64,000 nt of DNA. It comes from Pleomorphovibrio marinus (GTDB lineage Bacteria > Bacteroidota > Bacteroidia > Cytophagales > Cyclobacteriaceae). The position numbers were made by a program, and so were the translations under genes. Shown piece after piece: positions 9,004 through 17,833 of this stretch (position 1 is its first letter; the number at the start of each line of letters is the position of its first letter). The notes beneath the pieces were generated by a model that was given only the letters and a program-made list of their open reading frames with translations, was not told the DNA's origin and made no database searches. The stretch spans positions 558,001 to 622,000 of the forward strand of contig NZ_QCXY01000002.1 of assembly GCF_003347495.1 (NCBI RefSeq). Direction: 5' to 3'.

Positions 9004-9188
9004 TGCGTCAGCCAAATTTTTGTGCGAATATAGGAAGTTTATGGAATATCGAATCCATATCTAACTTTATATTCAAAAAAATGTTGTTAAACCCCGAATA
9101 CACACCTAATGTCATAGTCAAGGGTGGGGGAGAATTTTTATATCATTGATGGATAGGGGAATTATTTTTCATAGTGGGGTGTAGTGGC

Positions 9189-9196
9189 TATATTTG
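9189..9196 (+). promoter_or_regulatory. Bacteroidetes-type -7 element before the carboxylase gene
   Basis: TATATTTG matches TAnnTTTG exactly and lies 17 bp before the start codon at 9214. A clear -33 element is not obvious. Confidence 0.45.
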
Positions 9197-9213
9197 GTTA
9201 AACTTAGTTTTTA

Positions 9214-10797
9214 ATGGCACAAAAAAAAGATAAACCCGATAACTTGTCCACCAGGGCAGGTAAGGTTCGAGAATTGGAAGAGAAAAATAACCTTGCCCTG
9301 AAAGGAGGGGGTGAAAGGAGGATAACTTCGCAGCACGAAAAGGGAAAGCTTACTGCAAGGGAGCGGCTTGACCTACTTTTGGATGAGGGTTCCTTTCAGG
9401 AACTGGATCGCTTTGTAACTCACAGGGGGAAAGATTTCGGCATTGACAAGGAGCAGTACCTGGGAGATGGGGTGGTCACCGGGTTCGGCACCATCAACAA
9501 ACGGCTTGTTTATGTGTTTTCCCAGGATTTTACCGTGTTTGGAGGATCACTTTCCGAAACCCATGCGGAGAAAATATGTAAGATAATGGATCTTGCCATG
9601 AAAAACGGTGCGCCAGTGATAGGGCTAAATGATTCCGGAGGAGCTAGGATACAGGAGGGGGTAAATTCCTTGGGGGGATATGCGGACATCTTCTATCGCA
9701 ACACCTTGGCTTCAGGGGTAGTCCCCCAACTTTCGGCCATCATGGGACCATGTGCAGGAGGTGCGGTTTATTCACCGGCCATTACTGATTTCATCTTGAT
9801 GGTAGAAAACACCTCCTATATGTTTGTGACAGGACCCAATGTGGTGAAAACGGTAACCCAGGAAAAGGTAACCGCAGAGGAATTAGGAGGGGCATCCGCT
9901 CATGGCTCAAAGAGTGGCGTCACGCATTTTTCCTGTGCAAATGAGCTGGATTGCGTGGAACATATCAAGAAATTGCTTTCCTATATCCCCCAAAACTGCG
10001 AGGAAGAAGCACCTTCCATTCCCTATGAACATAAGGGTGAGGAAATTCGGGAAATTCTCGATGAGCTGATCCCGGAAAGCCCCAACCAACCCTATGACAT
10101 GCGGGAAGTTATAGCTGGCATTATGGATACCAACAGTTTTTTGGAGGTCCATAAGGACTTTGCTGAGAATATTGTGGTAGGCTTTGGAAGGCTTGCAGGG
10201 AAAAGCATAGGGATCGTAGGCAACCAACCCGCAGTGTTGGCTGGAGTCCTTGACATCAATTCATCCCGGAAAGCGGCACGATTTGTAAGATTTTGTGACT
10301 GTTTTAATATTCCCTTGCTCGTGCTCGTGGATGTACCTGGATTTTTGCCAGGAACGGACCAGGAGTGGAACGGAATCATCGGCAATGGGGCCAAATTGCT
10401 GTATGCCTTTTCGGAAGCCACTGTTCCCAGGGTTACGGTAATTACCCGAAAAGCCTACGGCGGGGCCTATGATGTAATGAATTCCAAACATATAGGTGCT
10501 GACCTCAACTTTGCCTGGCCATCGGCAGAGATAGCAGTGATGGGTCCAAAGGGAGCGGCAGAAGTCATTTTCAGGAAAGAAATAGCCAGTGCCGAAGATC
10601 CGGAGGCCAAGCTGGAGGAAAAGGTAGCGGAATTCTCAAAGAAATTTGCAAACCCCTACACGGCAGCCGAAAGGGGGTTTATCGATGAGGTGATTTTGCC
10701 CAGAGATACCAGAGGCAGGTTGATCCGGGCATTTGCGATGCTGCAGAATAAAGTGGACAGCTTACCAAGAAAGAAGCACGGCAATATTCCATTATAA
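9214..10797 (+). CDS. Acyl-CoA carboxylase beta subunit (propionyl-CoA carboxylase type)
   Basis: A 527-residue carboxyltransferase of the crotonase fold. It transfers CO2 from carboxybiotin to an acyl-CoA, here most likely propionyl-CoA to methylmalonyl-CoA. [17 protein letters not shown] at the N-terminus, [14 protein letters not shown] and [12 protein letters not shown] (first oxyanion site), and [11 protein letters not shown] with [11 protein letters not shown] (second) are family hallmarks. Length is typical of PccB/MmdA. No biotin-carboxylase (alpha) gene is adjacent, so the holoenzyme is completed elsewhere or it acts as a decarboxylase-type subunit. The fused acyl-CoA mutase at 58.9-62.3 kb is a plausible functional partner. 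Confidence 0.93.
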   Translation: MAQKKDKPDNLSTRAGKVRELEEKNNLALKGGGERRITSQHEKGKLTARERLDLLLDEGSFQELDRFVTHRGKDFGIDKEQYLGDGVVTGFGTINKRLVYVFSQDFTVFGGSLSETHAEKICKIMDLAMKNGAPVIGLNDSGGARIQEGVNSLGGYADIFYRNTLASGVVPQLSAIMGPCAGGAVYSPAITDFILMVENTSYMFVTGPNVVKTVTQEKVTAEELGGASAHGSKSGVTHFSCANELDCVEHIKKLLSYIPQNCEEEAPSIPYEHKGEEIREILDELIPESPNQPYDMREVIAGIMDTNSFLEVHKDFAENIVVGFGRLAGKSIGIVGNQPAVLAGVLDINSSRKAARFVRFCDCFNIPLLVLVDVPGFLPGTDQEWNGIIGNGAKLLYAFSEATVPRVTVITRKAYGGAYDVMNSKHIGADLNFAWPSAEIAVMGPKGAAEVIFRKEIASAEDPEAKLEEKVAEFSKKFANPYTAAERGFIDEVILPRDTRGRLIRAFAMLQNKVDSLPRKKHGNIPL

Positions 10798-10964
10798 GGA
10801 TAAATAGTCCCTTTTTTTGTATCCTGGCCAGGTGTTTGTCGAAAATTAATTTCCTTTGTAACCACTACTTTGTTAAGGCTCCTGGATTAGGGACCAAGAC
10901 TTGGAAATGGGGTTTCTAAAGGCTCGAATTTTGTTAATAAAAAATGTTGAATTGAAGTAAAATT

Positions 10965-12032
10965 ATGCAACCTAACGAAAAATTTCTTTACAAATATTTA
11001 AATAACCCATCCCCGACGGGGTTTGAGGCTTCGGGACAGCAACTTTGGCTGGATTATATAAAGCCCTATACCGACGATTACTTTACGGATGCCTATGGTA
11101 CAGCCGTGGGGGTGATTAATCCCAAGGCAGATTTTAAGGTGGTGATAGAGGCCCATGCAGATGAGATCAGTTGGTTTGTCAACTATATCACTCCCGAGGG
11201 ATATATTTACGTGGTAAGAAACGGGGGGTCAGACCATCAGATCGCCCCCAGTATGCGGGTGAATATCCATACGGAGGATAAGATTGTAAATGGGGTTTTC
11301 GGCTGGCCAGCTATACACGTAAGGGATAAGGCTAAAGAGGAACCTCCAAAGATGGAAAATATTTTTATTGACGTAGGCGCCAGGACTAAGGAAGAAGTAG
11401 AGGAAATGGGCATCTATGTAGGATGTGTGGTGACCTTCAAAGACGAGCTTTCTGAACTAAACGACAAGTTTTATGCTGGTAGGGCCTTGGACAACCGAAT
11501 AGGTGGATATATGATTGCCGAAGTAGCCCGAAAAATCAAGGAGGAAAAACTGGATTTGCCTTTTGGACTTTATGTGGTAAATGCCGTTCAAGAGGAAATA
11601 GGCCTAAGAGGGGCGGAGATGATCGCCGCCAACATCAAACCCAATGTGGCTATCATCACCGACGTATGTCATGATACCACTGCACCCCTATATAATAAGG
11701 TTACCAGTGGGGACTATACAGCCGGAAAGGGACCTGTGCTTCCAACTGGTGCGGCAGTACACAGAAAATTGCTGGACTTGTTAATCTCTTCCGCAAAAAC
11801 AAGAGATATTCCCTTCCAACGCTCCGCATCTTCCAGGAGCACCGGTACGGATACCGATGCTTTTGCCTATAGCAATGGAGGGGTACCTTCCGCATTGGTG
11901 AGTCTACCCATAAAATACATGCATACCACGGTGGAAACCGCCAGTAAATCGGATATCCTTCATGTTATCCACCTTATAGCAGGTTTTTTGCAGGATTTTG
12001 ACAAGGGGTTTGACTTCCGGTATGTGAAATAA
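10965..12032 (+). CDS. M42 family metallopeptidase
   Basis: A 355-residue cytosolic dinuclear-metal aminopeptidase of the M42 (glutamyl aminopeptidase/TET) family. Expected ligands and catalytic residues are visible: H64 in IEAHADE, bridging D176 in RALDNRIGG, catalytic E210/E211 in VQEEIGLRG, D233 in ITDVCHD and H320 in KYMHTT. NPSPTGFE at the N-terminus is also characteristic. Annotation as 'endoglucanase' in older databases is a known misnomer for this family. A strong hairpin terminator follows 17 bp after the stop. Confidence 0.94.
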   Translation: MQPNEKFLYKYLNNPSPTGFEASGQQLWLDYIKPYTDDYFTDAYGTAVGVINPKADFKVVIEAHADEISWFVNYITPEGYIYVVRNGGSDHQIAPSMRVNIHTEDKIVNGVFGWPAIHVRDKAKEEPPKMENIFIDVGARTKEEVEEMGIYVGCVVTFKDELSELNDKFYAGRALDNRIGGYMIAEVARKIKEEKLDLPFGLYVVNAVQEEIGLRGAEMIAANIKPNVAIITDVCHDTTAPLYNKVTSGDYTAGKGPVLPTGAAVHRKLLDLLISSAKTRDIPFQRSASSRSTGTDTDAFAYSNGGVPSALVSLPIKYMHTTVETASKSDILHVIHLIAGFLQDFDKGFDFRYVK

Positions 12033-12049
12033 GATTGAATCACAAGGGT

Positions 12050-12077
12050 ACCCGGCTGCCAAGCCGGGTCCTTTTTA
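12050..12077 (+). terminator. Rho-independent terminator after the M42 peptidase gene
   Basis: ACCCGGCT pairs with AGCCGGGT around a 4-nt loop, followed by CCTTTTT. It separates the peptidase from the dehydrogenase gene and argues against a dehydrogenase start before 12077. Confidence 0.9.
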
Positions 12078-12112
12078 TGGCTTTGTTTACCTATCACCAA
12101 TCTCACTCAACC

Positions 12113-13090
12113 ATGAACGTATTTATCAATAAAATTATCCCGGAAAAAGGGCTGAAACTTCTCGAAGAAGCGGGTATTACCTACACCATGTGGAAGGAAA
12201 AGACCATCCTGGATAGAGAGCAGGCAATTTACTTTTGCAAAGGCCATGATGCTTTTATCAGTGCGGGCCAAAGTGGACTTGATGCTGATTTTTTCGCCCA
12301 GTGCAAACACCTCAAGGTGGTGGCACTTCACTCCGTAGGTTTCGACGGGGTGGATGTAGCAGCAGCCACCAAAAATGGTGTGCCTATTGGTAATACCCCC
12401 AACGTGCTCAACAGGGCCACCGCAGAAACAGCCCTTTTATTGATGTTGACCGTAGCCAGAAAAGCGCTATTTCTGCACAAGAAAATTCAAAAAGGGCAGT
12501 GGGGAGTGGCTCAGCCAACTGAAGATTTGGGATTTGACATGGAGGGGAAGACCTTGGGCGTAGTGGGTTTAGGCAGGATAGGTGCGGAGTTGGCCAGGAT
12601 CTGCAAACAATCCTGGAACATGGATATCCTTTACTTTAACCGGGGTAGGAATAAAGAGGCGGAGCAGGAGTTTGGTGCCAAAAAGGTGAGTTTCGAAGAG
12701 CTATTGTCCAGCAGCGATGTGGTGTCGGTACATACCGCCCTCACTGCTGAAACCAAGGGGATGTTTAATGCAGATGCCTTTGAGAGGATGAAACCCACTG
12801 GAATCTTTATCAATACGTCTAGGGGTGGGGTGCATGATGAGCAAGCCTTGATCTCGGCTCTTGAAAAAGGTGTAATTTGGGGAGCGGGACTGGATGTGAC
12901 CAATCCCGAACCGATGAAAGCGGGAAACCCCTTGCTGGAAATGGAAAATGCAGTGGTTTTCCCTCATATCGGTTCCTCTACGGTAGAAACCAGAGGTGAG
13001 ATGTCCCGCTGTGTGGCGGAAAACATCATTGCAGGGCTTAAGGGGGAAAGGTTGCCTTACCCCGTGAACCCGGAAGTCTATGATAGTTGA
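12113..13090 (+). CDS. D-isomer-specific 2-hydroxyacid dehydrogenase
   Basis: A 325-residue NAD(P)-dependent reductase of the formate/glycerate dehydrogenase superfamily. The GVVGLGRIGAELAR nucleotide-binding loop lies mid-protein. The catalytic Arg is in NTSRGG, the Glu follows in the DVTNPEP region, and the His is in FPHIG. It likely interconverts a 2-keto acid and D-2-hydroxy acid (glyoxylate, hydroxypyruvate or similar). The start at 12113 gives the usual MNVFINKIIPEKG beginning. The upstream in-frame ATG lies before the terminator at 12050-12077. Confidence 0.93.
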   Translation: MNVFINKIIPEKGLKLLEEAGITYTMWKEKTILDREQAIYFCKGHDAFISAGQSGLDADFFAQCKHLKVVALHSVGFDGVDVAAATKNGVPIGNTPNVLNRATAETALLLMLTVARKALFLHKKIQKGQWGVAQPTEDLGFDMEGKTLGVVGLGRIGAELARICKQSWNMDILYFNRGRNKEAEQEFGAKKVSFEELLSSSDVVSVHTALTAETKGMFNADAFERMKPTGIFINTSRGGVHDEQALISALEKGVIWGAGLDVTNPEPMKAGNPLLEMENAVVFPHIGSSTVETRGEMSRCVAENIIAGLKGERLPYPVNPEVYDS

Positions 13091-13116
13091 CACCCAGGCA
13101 ATAACTTCAGTTGGAG

Positions 13117-13150
13117 ATGGTCTGTGGCAACACAGACCATTATTTTTTTT
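13117..13150 (+). terminator. Rho-independent terminator after the hydroxyacid dehydrogenase gene
   Basis: A perfect 10-bp stem ATGGTCTGTG/CACAGACCAT with a GCAA tetraloop is followed by TATTTTTTTT. It rules out a start for the next gene upstream of ~13150. Confidence 0.93.
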
Positions 13151-13185
13151 GCTTCAATATTCGTAAATTCCCAAAAAAAACAGGC

Positions 13186-14424
13186 ATGAAGCAGTTAATC
13201 TTTGTTTTCGTTTTCTCCATTTTTATTTTTTCCGGGTACAGCCAAACTTTCAAGGAAATATCAAAAGAAGCATTCAAGGACAAAATATTCGGGTACTGGA
13301 ACGGTCAACTAGTGGGCAATTACTTGGGTTTCCCTTTTGAGAATTTGTATGATGAGGAGCCTATCCCTGTTTTTGTGGACAGATACTTCACTTTTGAGGA
13401 TGCTGAAAAGCATGGGTTGAAAATGAACCTTGATGACCGCAGGGCCTATATACACATTATGGCTGATGCCTTGGGTGGGGCCTGGAGCGATGATGATACC
13501 GACATAGAACTCGTGATGCTGCACGGGTTGGAGGAGCATGGGCTGGATATTACCTATGAGCAGGTGGCCGCCTTGAGGGACAAGCATGTGCGCAGGTTTA
13601 TTTGGGCATCCAATGCCAGGGTCAGGGAACTGATTAAAGAGGGTCATGTTCCCCCTGCGACCGGAAGTAAGGAGCTGAATGATTGGTGGTTTGGGGTTAC
13701 CTCCCACCTGATCAATGAAATCTGGGGAGTGGTGTACCCCGGGATGGTGCAAAAGGCCGTCGAATGGTCCGAGTGGGGGGCCAGGATTACCAATGATGAC
13801 TGGGCCACGCACCCTACCCTATTTTACGGTGCCCTATACAGCGCTGCATTTTTTGAAAAGGACGTCCATAAACTTATACAGGTTGGCATGGGTGTTTTGC
13901 CTCCGGACAGTCCCTTTTTGGAGGGAATCCATGATGTGCTGCGCTGGAGTGAGGAATTGGAGGATTGGAGGGACTGCAGAAAGCGCATCCATAAGAAGTA
14001 TTTCAAGGAAGTAGCCGGGTTTGAGATTCCCTTTCCCATGATGGGATCCACCGTCAATGCCCTCAATGCAGTGATGGCTTTGGTATATGGAGAAGGGGAT
14101 TTTGTACAGACCGTGGGCATAGCTGCCACCACGGGGTATGACTGCGACAACCAGGCCGCCACCCTTGGGGGGCTGATGGGGGTGATCCATGGGGGAACCC
14201 AAATCCCCGACCGGCTTACCAAAACCCTGCCTTCCAGGGGGGAATGGGAATTACCCTTCAATGATTCCTACCTCAATTACTCAAGGGACCAGCTTCCCAA
14301 TCATTTCAAGATCAGTGATATAGTGGATCGCATCATGGCCTTGTCCGAAAAGGCAATAGTGGAAAATGGGGGAGAGGTAAAGGTGCAAAACGGGGAAAAG
14401 GTGTTTGTGGTCAAGGTGGAGTAA
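13186..14424 (+). CDS. Secreted ADP-ribosylglycohydrolase family protein
   Basis: A 412-residue protein with a Sec signal (MKQLIFVFVFSIFIFSGYSQ), so it is periplasmic or exported. The ADP-ribosylglycohydrolase (DraG/ARH) fold is indicated by the N-terminal GYWNGQLVGNYLG helix, the acidic metal motif WSDDDTDIELV, and the late ATTGYDCDNQAATLGGLMG, the second Mg2+-binding motif. Cytosolic members remove ADP-ribose from proteins. In secreted Bacteroidetes members the substrate is unknown and may be a nucleoside-like or glycosidic compound. The ATG at 13186 follows the terminator at 13117-13150. This is the last ordinary gene before the AT-rich island. Confidence 0.87.
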   Translation: MKQLIFVFVFSIFIFSGYSQTFKEISKEAFKDKIFGYWNGQLVGNYLGFPFENLYDEEPIPVFVDRYFTFEDAEKHGLKMNLDDRRAYIHIMADALGGAWSDDDTDIELVMLHGLEEHGLDITYEQVAALRDKHVRRFIWASNARVRELIKEGHVPPATGSKELNDWWFGVTSHLINEIWGVVYPGMVQKAVEWSEWGARITNDDWATHPTLFYGALYSAAFFEKDVHKLIQVGMGVLPPDSPFLEGIHDVLRWSEELEDWRDCRKRIHKKYFKEVAGFEIPFPMMGSTVNALNAVMALVYGEGDFVQTVGIAATTGYDCDNQAATLGGLMGVIHGGTQIPDRLTKTLPSRGEWELPFNDSYLNYSRDQLPNHFKISDIVDRIMALSEKAIVENGGEVKVQNGEKVFVVKVE

Positions 14425-14631
14425 TCATGGGTTTGGGATGCCAGGGAATATGCTGAAGGAAAAGATAGAGTTCGTCAGAGGGGAAAATAGTAATAATATT
14501 TTTTTATATGGCCCTAAAAAATACCCTAATCGGGGTATTAACTTACGAAATATAAAAAAATATTAAATTTTGAAAAATTCAAAAACTAAAAATGGGGTAA
14601 TATAGAATAATAACTTGAAAGCGATAAATAA

Positions 14632-15147
14632 ATGAAATTTGACTTGATAAAACCGAATAGAGGTAAGTATTTAAGATTATTGCTCTACCTGGTATCGTTT
14701 GTTTTATTTACGGCTATTGCTGTTTTACTAAGCTTTTTAGCATATAGTTCATTTATAAAGTTACCATTTTTTATTGAAAATTTTAAATTTACAGCAATTA
14801 CAATTATTTTAATTACGGTTGTATCGATGTTGCTTCTAAATAATATTACCCGGGCTCTAATAGATAAAAGTGAAGTCATAGGTTCCTTAATTATACAGTC
14901 AGAACGTATTATAATTGACCTTAAAGGAAGTTTCAAATCTATCCAAAATGACGATATTAAATTTATAAGGTTTGCAAATGCTATGGGATGGAGTATTTCT
15001 AGTCCTGATGCCTATCAAATTCAGATTGTATTAAAGGATGGTTCCGAAATAGACATAGAATATATTCGAGCAAAAAATAAGAAATCCTCATTAAAATACT
15101 TTGCGAAAAAGAATGGAATTGAGACTAGATATTGGAATCTAGCATAA
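14632..15147 (+). CDS. Small membrane protein of unknown function
   Basis: A 171-residue protein I do not recognise. Two hydrophobic helices (~17-40 and ~52-75) are followed by a soluble ~95-residue part (IIQSERIIIDLKGSFKSI and onward), which resembles the membrane-anchor plus PH-like layout of small bacterial proteins, although that is only an impression. The coding region and flanks are far more AT-rich than the genes to the left, marking entry into the accessory island. It is on the plus strand like every island gene. The ~200-bp flanks on each side hold no gene, and no clear attC-like site was found next to it. Confidence 0.6.
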   Translation: MKFDLIKPNRGKYLRLLLYLVSFVLFTAIAVLLSFLAYSSFIKLPFFIENFKFTAITIILITVVSMLLLNNITRALIDKSEVIGSLIIQSERIIIDLKGSFKSIQNDDIKFIRFANAMGWSISSPDAYQIQIVLKDGSEIDIEYIRAKNKKSSLKYFAKKNGIETRYWNLA

Positions 15148-15358
15148 TAATTACTAAGAATAGAAACAGATTCTTAATTGAAATTAAGAATTTTCTGGAA
15201 ATCAAACCAAAAAATAACTAGCCCATAATTTCATAAAAAAAATCAAAGAGGTCAATATAAAGGGAAAATTATGTTTGATTTTTAGCTTGCCGTTTAGGAG
15301 GGTTGTTAACCTCTGAAAACTGTTTCCTTCTTTTATTTAACGAGAAATCTACACTATA

Positions 15359-15904
15359 ATGAAAATCCCGACAATACACGGATATATCGACAGAAGAATT
15401 TTAATCAACTTCACGGCTGACCCAAAAGCGGTGAATAAAATTATTCCTTTTCCTTTTAGACCAAAAATTTATAAAGAAAAAGCAATTGTTGGAATTTGCC
15501 TTATCAGACTAAAAAACATAAAACCAAAAGGGCTACCTGATTTTTTTGGTGTCAACTCTGAAAATGGTGCTCACAGAATTGCGGTTGAGTGGGACGAAAA
15601 TGGAGAAACAAAAATAGGGGTCTTTATTCCACGCAGGGACACTTCACTAAAACTAAATACTCTTGTAGGTGGACGAATATTTCCAGGCAGACATTATTAC
15701 GCAAAATTCAACGTAAAAGAGAATAAGGGAAATTATCATGTTGACTTTAAAAGCTCTGATAATACCGAAATTTCAATTGATGCCATTGAGACAAAGTTGT
15801 TTAACGAGAAATCAATTTTTGAAACACTGAATAACGCTTCTGACTTTTTTGAAAATGGGGACTGTGGTTATTCGCCAAACAAAGACAAATTTGAAAGAAA
15901 TTGA
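15359..15904 (+). CDS. DUF2071-like protein, C-terminally truncated
   Basis: A 181-residue reading frame resembling DUF2071 (YqjF-like, acetoacetate-decarboxylase-like fold). Marks include VNKIIPFPFRPKIY at the N-terminus, VGICLIRLKNIKPKGLP, and the late DFFENGDCGYSP. Known members are longer, with ~50 more residues after GYSP. Here the frame enters foreign sequence directly after that motif and stops. In a different frame the same DNA encodes the tail of a HigB-type toxin (15855-15971), so a deletion or recombination fused two cassette genes. It is probably non-functional or altered. Confidence 0.65.
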   Translation: MKIPTIHGYIDRRILINFTADPKAVNKIIPFPFRPKIYKEKAIVGICLIRLKNIKPKGLPDFFGVNSENGAHRIAVEWDENGETKIGVFIPRRDTSLKLNTLVGGRIFPGRHYYAKFNVKENKGNYHVDFKSSDNTEISIDAIETKLFNEKSIFETLNNASDFFENGDCGYSPNKDKFERN

Positions 15905-15971
15905 AAAGGCGAGTAAGTTGATGGACCAATACTTTGCCGAAAAAGAATCAGAAAAAAAGAAAAGAACGTAG
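15855..15971 (+). pseudogene. C-terminal remnant of a HigB/RelE-type toxin
   Basis: A short frame (38 codons from an ATG inside the DUF2071 gene) contains TKTNLKEIEKASKLMDQYF. This aligns with TPKKEIEKAERLMKEYF at the end of the intact toxin at 19008-19340 and with the equivalent end of the toxin at 16489-16836. Only about the last 30 residues survive, so it cannot be a toxin. It sits 2 bp before the antitoxin start, as expected for a decayed higBA operon. Confidence 0.75.
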
Positions 15972-15973
15972 CC

Positions 15974-16264
15974 ATGAATACAAAAAGCTGGAAAAACATA
16001 AAAGATGATGTGTATGGAATGAAAGGCACATCACGAAGAGACGAACTTGAAAGAGATTTTGAATCATTTAAGATCGGTGTATTATTGAAGAAAGCCAGGG
16101 AAGACAAGAATTTGACCCAAGAGCAATTGGCGGAATTAGTAGACAAGAAAAGAACCTACATTTCAAGAGTCGAAAATAACGGAAGCAACCTGACACTAAA
16201 AACGCTCTTCGACATAGTGGAAAAAGGATTGGGAGGAAAAGTCAAAATTTCCATCGAATTGTAA
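15974..16264 (+). CDS. HigA-type XRE antitoxin (toxin partner lost)
   Basis: A 96-residue HTH_3/XRE repressor. The helix-turn-helix spans ~35-90 (LLKKAREDKNLTQEQLAELV, KKRTYISRVEN, LKTLFDIVEKGLGG). It resembles the antitoxins at 16841 and 19348, which follow complete toxins. Here the toxin is reduced to a remnant (15855-15971), so this is an orphan antitoxin that might still repress related promoters or neutralise related toxins. attC-like site A begins 14 bp after the stop, so it is the last gene of its cassette. Confidence 0.85.
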   Translation: MNTKSWKNIKDDVYGMKGTSRRDELERDFESFKIGVLLKKAREDKNLTQEQLAELVDKKRTYISRVENNGSNLTLKTLFDIVEKGLGGKVKISIEL

Positions 16265-16277
16265 AAACAAAAAATAT

Positions 16278-16413
16278 GCGCTATAACATCACCTTTGATA
16301 CAGCGGGCAGATCCGAGTAAATTTGAAAACTTGTATCTTTAAGAAGTTAGGAGTAAGCTTGGGAGATACGTCTCCGAAAGCACCCGTCTCCAAGCTAAAT
16401 CCCGTTAGAGTGC
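16278..16413 (+). other. attC-like recombination site A
   Basis: A 136-bp imperfect palindrome between cassette genes. It begins with GCGCTATAAC (16278-16287) and ends with GTTAGAGTGC (16404-16413), which are complementary at 8 of 10 positions. Inner arms also pair: CTTTGATACAGCGGGC against GTCTCCAAGCT-side sequence, with CTCCGAAAGCACCCG in the right half. The same layout and length recur at sites B, C and D. The site matches the R''..R' plan of integron attC, although the core GTTAGAG does not end in Y as classic GTTRRRY does. Confidence 0.75.
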
Positions 16414-16476
16414 ATTAAAAGAGCCTATCCCCATATAAATTCTATTGAACTTGGAGAATTTTGTACCATTATTCGT

Positions 16477-16484
16477 TAACTTTA
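16477..16484 (+). promoter_or_regulatory. Probable -7 element of higBA-like operon 1
   Basis: TAACTTTA is one base off TAnnTTTG and sits 4 bp before the toxin ATG. The second higBA cassette has a perfect TAACTTTG in the equivalent place. Transcription would start at or next to the start codon, giving a leaderless mRNA. Confidence 0.4.
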
Positions 16485-16488
16485 CGTA

Positions 16489-16836
16489 ATGGATAAGAAG
16501 AGAACCCTGATTTTTTACAAGAACAATTTTTCTGAATTCTTCGATAAGTTGCCTGTCAATGTTCAGAATAAAATTGACCAAGTCCTGTATATGGTCATGG
16601 TATTGGAAAGGATTCCCATAAAGTTCTTTCAACATATGACAGGAACAGAAGGCCTTTACGAAATCAGGGTAGAATTCGGCAGCGATATTTACAGGATTTT
16701 TTCCTGTTTTGATGAAGGTAATTTGGTGGTGCTCTTCAATGGTTTTCAGAAAAAGAGCCAAAAGACACCGAAGAAAGAAATAGAAAAAGCGTTAAGTCTA
16801 AAAGCAGAATATTTTAGTGAAAAGCAAAACCACTGA
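16489..16836 (+). CDS. HigB/RelE-type toxin 1
   Basis: A 115-residue basic protein of the phage Gp49-like/HigB (RelE superfamily) toxins, which cleave mRNA at the ribosome. Typical pieces are GTEGLYEIRVEFGSDIYRIF, CFDEGNLVVLFNGFQKK and the C-terminal TPKKEIEKA helix. The first gene of the cassette that opens at site A, it is followed by its antitoxin after 4 bp. The toxin-first order is typical of higBA. It resembles the toxin at 19008, and the DNA right after the GTT core is also alike in the two cassettes. Confidence 0.9.
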   Translation: MDKKRTLIFYKNNFSEFFDKLPVNVQNKIDQVLYMVMVLERIPIKFFQHMTGTEGLYEIRVEFGSDIYRIFSCFDEGNLVVLFNGFQKKSQKTPKKEIEKALSLKAEYFSEKQNH

Positions 16837-16840
16837 TAAG

Positions 16841-17146
16841 ATGGAAAATAGGGATAAAAAAAATATTACAACCTTTGAAGAACATTTAGAAAAAAGATAT
16901 GGGGAACCAGGAACAGGTCATAGAATGGCATTTGAGGCTAAGGCGAAAGCTTTTGCCATCGGGGAACTTATCAAGGAAGAGAGAAGGCTTTCGAACATGA
17001 CTCAGGAACAACTGGCACTGAAAACCGGAACAAAAAAGAGCTTTATTTCAAGAATTGAAAATGGTAAAAGTGATATTCAGCTATCCACGTTGTACAAAAT
17101 TCTTGAAATTGGGTTAGGCAAGAAAATATCATTTACAATAGAATAA
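16841..17146 (+). CDS. HigA-type XRE antitoxin 1
   Basis: A 101-residue XRE-family protein. An N-terminal helix region (TTFEEHLEKRYGEPGTGHR) precedes the HTH (IKEERRLSNMTQEQLALKTG, SFISRIENGKSDIQLSTLYK). It should bind toxin 1 and autorepress the operon. I use the ATG at 16841; a GTG at 16817 would overlap the toxin gene. attC-like site B begins 8 bp after the stop, closing the cassette. Confidence 0.9.
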   Translation: MENRDKKNITTFEEHLEKRYGEPGTGHRMAFEAKAKAFAIGELIKEERRLSNMTQEQLALKTGTKKSFISRIENGKSDIQLSTLYKILEIGLGKKISFTIE

Positions 17147-17154
17147 GGTAAAAC

Positions 17155-17290
17155 GCACCCTAACCTTGGCTTGAGTGCAGCAGGCCGATTTCGAATAAAA
17201 TAATCTTTTAGTCAATTAAGGCAGTTGGGGAAATCCGGCAAGAAAACGGATCCGAAAGGGCCCACCGCACCCAAACCCTGACCGTTAGCG
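17155..17290 (+). other. attC-like recombination site B
   Basis: A 136-bp site from GCACCCTAAC (17155-17164) to GTTAGCG (17284-17290). Its first box is complementary at 9 of 10 positions to GTTAGAGTGC at the start of the same cassette (end of site A), which is the rule for integron cassettes. The right half carries GATCCGAAAGGGCCC, like the CTCCGAAAGCACCC of site A. Length equals site A although the sequence is largely different. Confidence 0.75.
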
Positions 17291-17346
17291 AAAATTTAAA
17301 GAGACTTATACAAAGTAATTATACATATCATTTTATTTTTAAATAT

Positions 17347-17778
17347 GTGTTCCTAGGAGCTGGAATCATTATGATTATAACATCTTTAGTTTCTTGGTCC
17401 TTCCCCAATCTGATAACCATGAACGGAGAACAAATGTCACAGGATTTTTTTGTTTCGATTGTCTTTTTAGTAATTGGGTTTTTCATGATCATAATTTTCT
17501 TTGGAATCAATGATAAATTTGTTGTAGTAAAATTGGGAGGTCAATCATTGATAGTTAAAAAAAGAACTTGGGAAAAAAGTAATAACTGGCTGGATGTCGA
17601 ATCCTTATCTTTAATACAGTTTGTTTATCCTCCTCTGTATAGAATCAAAATTAGGGGTATCGAGAAAACGTTTTGGTTCAACCCTGAAAATCAATTTATC
17701 AGTGCAGGTGGGTTTACCAGTGATTTAAGTGAAATGGGGCATTTGATAAAGAAAAAGAAAAGAGAATTAGGAATTTAA
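17347..17778 (+). CDS. Small membrane protein, start uncertain
   Basis: An unrecognised protein of about 143 residues with two transmembrane segments (~1-20 and ~33-52), then a soluble part (FVVVKLGGQSLIVKKRTW and onward). The only standard start is GTG at 17347. The frame stays open upstream to a stop at 17209, running through the right half of attC-like site B without an ATG, GTG or TTG. The original 5' end may have been lost, or translation may begin at a rare codon. It is the first gene after site B and shares its cassette with the vapB-like gene 55 bp downstream; no site lies between them. Confidence 0.55.
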   Translation: MFLGAGIIMIITSLVSWSFPNLITMNGEQMSQDFFVSIVFLVIGFFMIIIFFGINDKFVVVKLGGQSLIVKKRTWEKSNNWLDVESLSLIQFVYPPLYRIKIRGIEKTFWFNPENQFISAGGFTSDLSEMGHLIKKKKRELGI

Positions 17779-17833
17779 TTATCCAAATCTCTTGACCACC
17801 AAACCAATAATTCCGTAAATTGTTAAAAAAAGC

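Noticed and set aside
15150-15358. A further attC-like site between the membrane gene and the DUF2071-like gene
   Set aside because: It contains CCGTTTAGG and an inverted repeat around GTTAACC, but no complementary YAAC box at the expected distance and no GCTCCGAAA-like segment.
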